In this document: piece by piece, positions 55,836 through 64,000 of the stretch | How positions within the stretch are numbered: position 1 is the stretch's first letter | Layout: every line of letters starts with the position of its first letter | Assembly: GCA_963971225.1 (NCBI GenBank) | Contig: OZ020268.1 | Coordinates: forward strand, 50,270,404-50,334,403 | DNA from: Melieria omissa | Taxonomy: Eukaryota > Arthropoda > Insecta > Diptera > Ulidiidae | Length of the DNA stretch: 64,000 bases | Reading direction: 5' to 3' | The notes under the pieces: generated by a model | Told to the model about the DNA's origin: nothing | The model's database searches: none | Seen by the model: the letters and a program-made list of their open reading frames with translations, nothing else | Translations under genes and position numbers: made by a program

Positions 55836-57175
55836 CATTAGTGTGAGCCGTATATCGAATCCTCTAATCATACCAAGTTGTTATTTGCTTCCGAAACTCC
55901 TTCAGCATTCTCCGTTTGACATTTGACGAAATCACAAACACACTCACATTGTCAAAACACAATCACTTTAATCACTTATCACAATCACATGTGGGAGTTG
56001 CGTCAATCAGCCCAGCACAACCCGCCAGCCAAGGAAGGAAGACTCAACAAAAATATGTTAAGACAGACAAATTACACATTTATACAACCAGCGTCCCAAA
56101 TGAGCTCATCACGAGCTCGCTCGTTGTTGAAGCTGCACCCAGACAACTAAATAATATTTCATTGATTTAATTTTCAAGCAGCAAATTGGCATTTGATGAT
56201 GATGCCAAGTAGCCAATTTTGAAGCGTAAAAAAACAATTAAACGCTTAAATGGTCAAAGCTGCCAAATCAAATGGCTGAAAAAAAGTTTTGGTATCTTAC
56301 GAAATCACGGAAGATGTTTTCTCACACAACACAATTGCGAACACCTGAAAAACGCTGAAAAGGGAAATGTTTAAGAGAAATTTGTATGGACTTTTTATGT
56401 ATTTTTCGTTTTTCAGGTTGTTTTTTAATGATTTTGTCCAATCACAAAAGGTATTCGTAAATGCCAAGTTTTTTAGAAAAACATCAATTTTACACACCCA
56501 TTTTAGGGAAATGGGAATTCGAGAGTCTGTCAAACACAGATGGAAGTACCGTTATTAGAGAGATATGCTTTCTCTCTTTAGTTACCTGCATGCAGCTGTG
56601 TACGATTGACAAGCACAACAAATTATCTAAAACTGAGAAAACTTCAATTGAAATAACACAACAACAGCTAGACAACCATGTACACTTTGGCATTTCAATA
56701 ACCTTCGTTTTGTTGTTGTTGGCCGTTTACGCCACATAATCAGTGCCAGTGCGTAGTTTGCATTTGTCATTGTGCGCGCAGTTGGTTTGTTTTATTATTT
56801 TTTTCTTATGGTTTAAAAAACACAAAACATTTGAGCGCCTAAAATATTGTAAACAAATAGAGTGGAGTAGAGCAAGAGGCGACATTTTGCTGAATTGGGT
56901 TACTCTACTTGAAGGCAGGTTTAAATATTGTAAATAAAAAAATGGCTTAACATGACGTAGAGTTGCTTTATTTTGCTTTACTTGATGCCCAACAAAACTA
57001 ACTAATAACATAATTTAACCTCAAACCAAACATCTCGAACATACCCTAACTTAATTGTACTTATTTAAAAATTAAATTAAATCATTCAATCGACTATTCA
57101 ATTCGACTAAACTAAGTCAAATAATATTAAATCAATTACAATCACAATTCAATCAAGTCAAATTAAGTCACAACA
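55836..57175. other. intergenic, no gene seen
   Basis: Short frames only, none with a recognisable domain or paired splice signals. The stretch at 57040-57175 is a degraded aatcaa/attaaat repeat leading into the array. Confidence 0.45.
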
Positions 57176-57416
57176 TATCTAATCTAATCTAATCTAATCT
57201 AATATAATCTAATCTAATCTAATCTAATCTAATCTAATCTAATCTAATCTAATCTAATCTAATCTAATCTAATCTAATCTAATCTAATCTAATCTAATCT
57301 AATCTAATCTAATCTAATCTAATCTAATCGAATCTAATCTAATCTAATCTAATTTAATCTAATCTAATCTAATCTGATCTAATCTAATCTAATCTAATCT
57401 AGTCTAATCTAATCTC
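57176..57416. repeat. (AATCT)n pentanucleotide array, ~48 units
   Basis: Few variants (aatat, aatcg, aattt, gatct, agtct). Flanks at 57060-57175 and 57420-57590 are degenerate aatcaa/aatccaa-type repeats, so the array has decayed edges. Confidence 0.98.
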
Positions 57417-57599
57417 ACTTCTTCGTATTTAACCTATTCAAATCCAATTCAATCCAATCTAATCAAACCCAATCGAATGGAATCAAATCAAGTTAAATAA
57501 ATTGAAATTAAATCAAAGCAAATCAAATCCGAATCAATCAAATCATGTAAAATCAATTTAAATCAAATCAAGCCCAATCCAAGCCAATCTATAACCACA

Positions 57600-58700
57600 C
57601 CCTGTATGCTTAGTCTAGTAATATTTATTTGTTTTTTTTTTTAACGACTTCGTTACGACTTACGAGCTACGTTTGTTGCGACACCTTTTTCGTCTTCGTA
57701 AACGTATTCGTCACTGACTGTGTAGACATTTGCATGATTGTTGTTGGCATTTTATTTTGTTGAAATACCTCAACGTTCGACTTAAATCTAAAATTGGAGA
57801 TTTGCATAGCTAAAAAGAGAAATTTGCCTTGACGTGCAGCGCATTTAAATTTCTTTAAAATATAAGTAAAATAAAATCCTAACAGACATTGGCGCATTTA
57901 TTTATGTATGTTGCGTGTGTTTTCAAATGAAAAAAATTTTAAAAATTCTGTTCATCCCGCTAAAAACACAAAAAAAACCAATAAATTCAATTTTTTTCTC
58001 TGCACTCAATTTGGCAGTTTTATTGTTGAGACGTGCACATTTGACAATTTTAGCATCTGTGTCAAAATAAAAACAAAATGCTTTAGGTTAGGTTTTTTAT
58101 GTTTTCTATTTGTTCAACTGAGGCTGACTAATTGTTATGACTGAGTCGCGTTAAGAGCAGTGATTTTCTTTGTGATTTTTTAGGTACGTTTTTTTATTAT
58201 TTTTCTCATTAGCAGCTCAAGGTAGGCAGAGACAAATTTATAAAAAGTCTGATCAATTATTTGTAAACAAAACCAAATAGAAATTTATTAATTTTGGTTT
58301 TAAATTCTACATCAATTTTAACTTTCTTATTTTTGCATCATGTATTACAAATTTTTAATTAATTTAATTATTATTTAATTTAATTTTTACTAACATATTT
58401 CGCTTTCCTGAAGATTTCTTTCATCAATTTTCGATTCGTTTGTAAATAAAAAGTTTAAAAGAAATCATTAAAAAATATTTTTAAATTGAAATCAGATTTA
58501 AGACTAAACATAGTAACTTAAACAATAAATATCAAAGTCGTTCCAATTATTATCTAAATCCTTATATGATAAGCGCCGACATTGACCTAGTTAAATCAGA
58601 TCAGATTAGATTAGGTTTGTTCTCATTAAACAATAAAGATCTTTTAGTCTTTTTGAGGTGTAAATCTGGTCGATTTCTTGCTGAGCTGATTCCAAACTTA
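57600..58700. other. intergenic, no gene seen
   Basis: AT-rich spacer between two pentanucleotide arrays. taggttaggtt occurs at 58085. Confidence 0.45.
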
Positions 58701-58705
58701 AACTT

Positions 58706-59190
58706 AAATAAAATAAAATAAAATAAAATAAAATAAAATAAAATAAAATAAAATAAAATCAAATCAAATAAAATCAAATAAAATACAATAAAATAAAATA
58801 AAATAAAATAAAATAAAATAAAATAAAATAAAATAAAATAAAATAAAATAAAATAAAATAAAATAAAATAAAATAAAATAAAATAAAATAAAATAAAATA
58901 AAATAAAATAAAATAAAACAAACTAAAATAAAATAAAATTAAATTAAATTAAATAAAACAAACTAAAATAATATAAAAAAAATAAAATGAAATACAATAA
59001 AATAAAATAAAATAAAATAAAATAAAATAAAATAAAATAAAATAAAATAAAATAAAATAAAATAAAATAAAATAAAATAAAATAAAATCAAGTCAAATGA
59101 AATCAAATGAAATCAAATAAAATAAAATAAAAATAAAAAATAAAAATAAAAATAAAAATAAAATAAAATACAAAATAAAAAATCAAATAA
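58706..59190. repeat. (AAAAT)n pentanucleotide array
   Basis: About 480 bp with interruptions (aaatc at 58756-58785, 59086-59115; aaaaat variants at 59130-59170). It opens an artefactual minus-strand frame of repeated YFILF. Confidence 0.98.
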
Positions 59191-61100
59191 AAGGAACTTT
59201 TCCTATTTTGTTTCCCAGTCATTGAATTCATTAGCCTCAATTACGTTCAAACTGTTGAAAATTATTATAAAAAACAAAACCAGTAGAAGTGATCGCAAAT
59301 ATTTAGAGAAACCCACATACTTCACTTATGCGATTGTCAAATCGTCGCCGCAGAAAACGAATGTCGTATGTTTCATTGAATGTAATAGCACATACGACAA
59401 TCGTTTTCTCAGGCAACGAAATGAAGTTGTAGCGTTTTTCTTCTTCTCTTTTTTGTTTGTTATTGTTTTTGTTGCTTTGCTTAAATTAGCGGCTGCATGT
59501 GAAATTGCACAAAACGCGCGCCGAAACTGCGAAAGGCGCAAAAACCTATGAAAATGAGTGCTGCAGCGGCGGCGCGTACACCGGCTTGCACGCAAATCGA
59601 TAAACTTGGCTTTTAATGACTGAAAAGGCGTTTGCGCAGGCGCTGGGCATGCATTGTGCAAAATACGCGCCGCAACATTGGCAAATTTCAGAAAACAACA
59701 ACGCACAAGAAACAATAAACAACAAATCGATGAAAAAGAGGCAAAGCGCGAATGAAGCGTTACTGGCCAATTGGCAGCACGTCAAAAGCGTTAACAGTTG
59801 TGCGTATGTGTGTTTGTGTGTTTTGAGTGTGTTTGTGTACTTGGACGCGAGCAACTACGAGCAACATACGAAAAGTGAAATTTGCGTTACTGGAGTTGCG
59901 CGTTGCTTTGCTGCGCCTGTTGTACTTTTGCTTTGCTTTTTTGTTGGAATTCAAGTTTTTTTTTCTAATTTCGTTTCTTTTGGCGCCCAAGCGTAACGGT
60001 ATACATATATAATATGTATAGGTTACTATTTTGTTGTTGTTGTTAAGCATTTGAATAAGATTTTGTTTTGAAAAATTCTGCTGACTGAAAAAATCCTCAT
60101 TGAAAACGTGTGCAGTGTCAAATCTTTTGTTATTGCAATTTAATGTTGAATTGGCGCCAGTAGGAGTTTCTTCAATTACACTGATCAACACAAATTTTTA
60201 GTTGACCGTTGATTGTTATTTCTGCCTGGAACTGAAGAGAGGGCGAGAGGTTACAAATGTCCTCTTTTGTTGGTTTTATGTAAAATTTTGATACTTTATG
60301 AAAGGAAGGACCCTTGAGAATCGATCCGATCAGTTACTGAAACTTTCGAAAGAGCGGAAGCACGGAGTAAGTTTTACAACTTATGCAAACTTATTTGCAA
60401 AACTGTTTTGATTGAAAATTAAAATTTTTACAGAATTTCCTGTCTCTTTAACAAAACAAATCATTTAAAAAAGGGTTTCACCTGAAAAATTTGGCGCTTT
60501 GCTCCATTAATTTTTTATAATTTTGTCTTTGCCATTTTAATTGCATAAAAATATTACACTTAGCCTTTTTTCTCGTTTCACTGGCAGTTTTGCTTGCTTG
60601 ATTGGACATTTTCGAAATATTTTGACACAGTTCGACAGCATTTTTCTGCCAGCCTGTATTGCCACATAGCCATTTGCGGTTTTGTTTTGCTACCACCGCA
60701 ACTCATACTTTTTGCCAGCCAGTTGCGTGTATGGCCAACGTTTTCATAACTGGCGACTTGAGTGCGCAAGCGCAGCCGCGCAATTGCACACAACGCACTG
60801 CAGCCGGTCAGCGGAAGCACGCAAACAAACATACGCGTCATGCCATGCCATGGTTTCCGTTTGAAATATGGTCAGTCCATAAATACGCTGGCAGTTATGG
60901 CGGTTCAGTGACGGCTTGCAAGACCGATTGTTCACATTGACCAGTGACGGACGCAATGACGTATTTGTGCATACCAGCGATTGGCAGCAATGTAATTTTG
61001 CTTTGTGGAAATTTGTTTTTATGCACTCAACTAGGGTTTTCCAAAAGACTAAAACTGCATTTGGAGGCTTTTACTGATATTGAGTCGAAACTAAATTAAA
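59191..61100. other. intergenic, no gene seen
   Basis: Several overlapping frames on both strands at 59220-60200 and 60480-60960 lack domains and splice support. Confidence 0.4.
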
Positions 61101-61136
61101 CTAACACAATTTTGGCCAAAACAAGTAAAGCTAGCC

Positions 61137-61640
61137 CAACTAAACCTAACCTAACTTTATCCAACAGAAACAGAACCAACAGAAAAATATTGCTAACGCT
61201 AACCTAACTTAACATAACCTAACATGGTCCAATCTAACCAAATCTTACCTAAACCACCTAACCAATTCTCATCAAACCTTAAATTACCAATAAAATTTAA
61301 ACTAACCTAAAATAACAAATCTGATCTTATATAATCTAAGCTTATATAATCTAGTTTAATCTTAACTAATCTGAATGAATTTAATTGATCTAGTCTAGTT
61401 TAAGCTAATCTAATCTAATCTAATCTAATCTAATCTAATCTAATCTAATCTAATCTAATCTAATCTAATCTAATCTAATCTAATCTAATCTAATCTAATC
61501 TAATCTAATCTAATCTAATCTAATCTAATCTAATCTAATCTAATCTAATCTAATCTAATCTAATCTTATCTAATCTAATCAAACTAAACCCAATTACCCA
61601 ACCTATCCAAACCCAATAACCCAACCTCACCCAACCATTC
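61137..61640. repeat. (TAATC)n array with degraded CCTAA-like flanks
   Basis: The core (61405-61580) is nearly pure taatc. Left flank 61137-61400 contains many aacctaac, aatctaa and related pentamers; right flank 61581-61640 has cccaattacccaacc-type units. The gradation suggests an old, longer pentanucleotide region. Confidence 0.95.
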
Positions 61641-63430
61641 AATGACAATTCTGCTCATAAATCCAAAGATTCAATACCTGAAAGGGTCCTTGGAGAGTAT
61701 GTTTGCTGCCCAACTATGCAGTGTACTAAAGCAAATCTCATCATTGAAATGGCCAAAATTTGCATCAAAACTTATTTAAAAACCCACAAAATTTTTTACT
61801 CAACTATCTGAGGTTTGTACATTTATCAAATTTTTCTCAAAAACCATAACAACAAAATATAATAAGTAGTACATAAAAATCAAATGTATTAGTCTGACAA
61901 CACACGCACATAAATTGCATTCCAACTCGCAGTGCGCAGCGTTGCATTCGCGACACTTTCATACAATTCGGCCCCATTAGTAATGCAACAGTTGTTAGTG
62001 GCACACAACTGTTATTGTTGTTGTTGTCTTTACAATGACTGTAGCTACAGTCATATAGACGTATTGCACATGTCCAGCAACAACAATAAAAATGCTGACA
62101 ATAGCAAAAATGACTGTACACATGCGCCGAAGTCACCCGCACAAGACAAAGCTGAGTGCATTTTTGGCCTTCTTAGGCGCAAAAGTTTTGTGCAGCTGTT
62201 GAGTTGTTGACCTCAATGCAATAACGTAACTGTGAATTGTGCTGCTAAAAACTTAGAATCAAGAAATTTTAAGACAAAAATTTTAAAGCGAATACTGTAT
62301 AATTGTATAAATAAATAGTCATAAAAAAATTTGCATGCAAAATTGCAGACAAAACTTTCAAGTTCATAATGAGTTACGAACTCCTTCCTTGAGAGAAGTA
62401 TTTGTCCGTATGGTATATTACGGATTACTAGTTGAATTAAAGGTTTAAATTTTGGGTTGGAAAATGTGTGTAAACGACGAGTTGCAAAAAAACCTAACTA
62501 TGAATCTCGTCAACTTTACTGTTGAGAAATTCATTAGTTTCTTTCCCGACCAGTTCAAACATTTGGTAAAGCAATTTAAATTAAAAATTGTGCTTAATTT
62601 TTCTGTCATTTGTAGAGCTAAGTTTGTCAGGAAGTTGCCGCGACGTTGGCATAAGAAAAGTTGGTTGGTATGGTTTTTCTTGTTTGTCATCTCCAAAGCT
62701 TCTACAGACATCACTAGACTCAAAGAAAAATTTTATGAGCATTGGATCAAATGAACAGTGCCCCTTAATGATCCCAATTAGCTGTCGTATCGAGGTTTGG
62801 CTTTGCGAAAAACAAGCCATGCTTGAATACAACGAATTTAATTGGAACAGTTCAGCAATTTTTTAAGAAGACTTTTGCCCTCTGGCTTCTGACAGACTTA
62901 ACTGTTCGCTTTAAAATCTCAAAGTGCTAGAAAGTAGAAGATCTCTTGTTAGACAACTTCAAAAGAAAGCAACAAAAGTTTGTAATAAGCTTTTAATTCA
63001 AAATTAAAAACTAATATAAATTCCGCCCATGTTGAAACACTTTGAAGCTTCAATCTCGAGCGTACAAAAACTGAAAGAATTGTTTAATTTACCATCAATA
63101 ACTGCACTTTAATTGGTTATCTTTCAAATGAACCATATAATTATAGTTTTGCATATATTTGTGTGTATGCTGAAAGTCTTTTGATGTCTGATGAATACAT
63201 TTGTAGCGTAAACACAGTAGCCATCAATCATCGACTAATGAGCTACACACCGCATTATCTACAATTTCTTTTGGAGAAAAGTGTCTGTTGAATAGTCTGC
63301 TCTTTTCTTTTAGCGCTGACAATACTAAAAACTAGAAATTTTAATATTTAGATGGAAAATACTTTATTTATCTCCAATGGATTTTAATCTATTGAAGGAT
63401 TGATTCAGATTGATTGTTTTCGAATAATTT
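61641..63430. other. intergenic, no gene seen
   Basis: No supportable coding or RNA feature. Confidence 0.45.
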
Positions 63431-63800
63431 ATGATGATTGAAGAATGGTTGAAGATTTCAATAATTGCAGGGAAATTTTAAGTAATTCATAGAGGTTGAA
63501 GATTTGAGTAGTTCAAACTTACAAGTTGGACATTAACAATGATATGGGGATAATTACTAAAGGTTTAAGATTGGGGTAGTCCAACCATTCTTCATGGACA
63601 TGAACAGTAACAGTTTGCACTGCTCTTCGTATTCTGAATATTTGAAGTGAAACTGGTAAAGGGAAAAACACCTCCAATGACAGTGATTTTAAATAATACA
63701 CAAAGTTTGAAGATTTTATTTAATTTAAAAGTGGCCATTTGCAGTGAGATTAGATTAAAACGTAAAGTTTGAAGATTTGGGTTGCTGTTTCTACTACCAT
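63430..63800. repeat. degenerate ~50-75 bp repeat with gttgaagatttg
   Basis: ggttgaagatttgagtagtt and relatives occur near 63449, 63496, 63564, 63706 and 63767. Weak but recurrent; no gene to the window end. Confidence 0.45.
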
Positions 63801-64000
63801 TAGACTCAAAATATTCTTCAAGTTTTCTTGTATATCTGTGGATCCAGTCTGAAAACCGATTCCATTTAAAATAAGCTCACTTAAGGTATTCTATGTATAA
63901 CAATTTTCGATCCCAACTAAGGACCAACTCAGCTAGACACCTGCAGTTAAAGTTTTTCTTTTCTATACGCTTCAGCTTCTGCTGTTCAAGCTAAAATGTT

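Noticed and set aside
58601..58921. Minus-strand frame of repeated YFILF, hydrophobic
   Set aside because: Translation of the (AAAAT)n array; any apparent membrane helices are artefacts.
1..64000. CRISPR array, operon or prokaryotic-type system
   Set aside because: Introns, SINEs, LTR elements and AT-rich spacers show eukaryotic DNA; the regular repeats are contiguous satellites without spacers of uniform size.

Overview
The window is nuclear DNA from a higher (brachyceran) fly. The genes have short 61-70 bp introns, they are fly homologues (cinnamon/gephyrin, COA6, NAA38, SETD3), and long AT-rich spacers are filled with fly-type transposons: errantivirus, R1-like and RNase H-bearing LINEs, mariner, pogo, piggyBac and hAT relics, and tRNA-derived SINEs. 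A tephritid fruit fly is my best guess, from the style of the repeats; this is inference, not a database match.

Layout. 1-22.5 kb has no confidently recognised gene. It holds four degenerate tandem-repeat fields (about 0.7-3.1, 14.4-15.2, 16.3-17.0 and 20.6-21.3 kb), a 653-bp inverted-repeat element built on an 83-bp tandem repeat, LINE fragments (4.9, 6.2, 7.7, 12.9, 18.0 kb), SINEs, a 390-bp (GATTT)n array and one possible orphan exon. 22.5-25.9 kb is a two-exon gene for a large single-pass membrane protein that I do not recognise. 26-28.7 kb is AT-rich repeat-like DNA. 28.7-39.7 kb is the gene-dense core: 5' half of SETD3 (-), a GT31 glycosyltransferase (+), COA6 (+), NAA38 (-), cinnamon (+, eight exons) and a membrane-anchored SDR protein (-) whose catalytic motifs are all altered. 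39.7-43.6 kb shows only a weak possible exon. 43.6-45.1 kb is a 5'-truncated LINE with an open reverse-transcriptase frame. 45.2-51.7 kb is a complete errantivirus-type provirus on the minus strand, with identical LTRs and open gag, pol and env. 51.7-64 kb has no gene and holds a pogo-like element with a nested piggyBac-type MITE, another such MITE, a hAT-type MITE and four long pentanucleotide arrays.

The host genes are independent housekeeping functions (actin histidine methylation, Golgi glycosylation, cytochrome oxidase assembly, N-terminal acetylation, molybdenum cofactor synthesis) and form no single pathway. NAA38 and cinnamon are head-to-head; COA6/NAA38 and cinnamon/SDR are tail-to-tail. 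The strongest second-look items are the young-looking errantivirus with a canonical -1 slippery site, the SDR with lost catalytic motifs, the membrane protein with a duplicated ~40-residue module, the SETD3 gene whose second half is not adjacent, a 48-bp hAT-type MITE with a perfect 8-bp target duplication, the piggyBac-type MITE family, and a SINE family whose (CCTAA)n tail may be related to the nearby pentanucleotide arrays.
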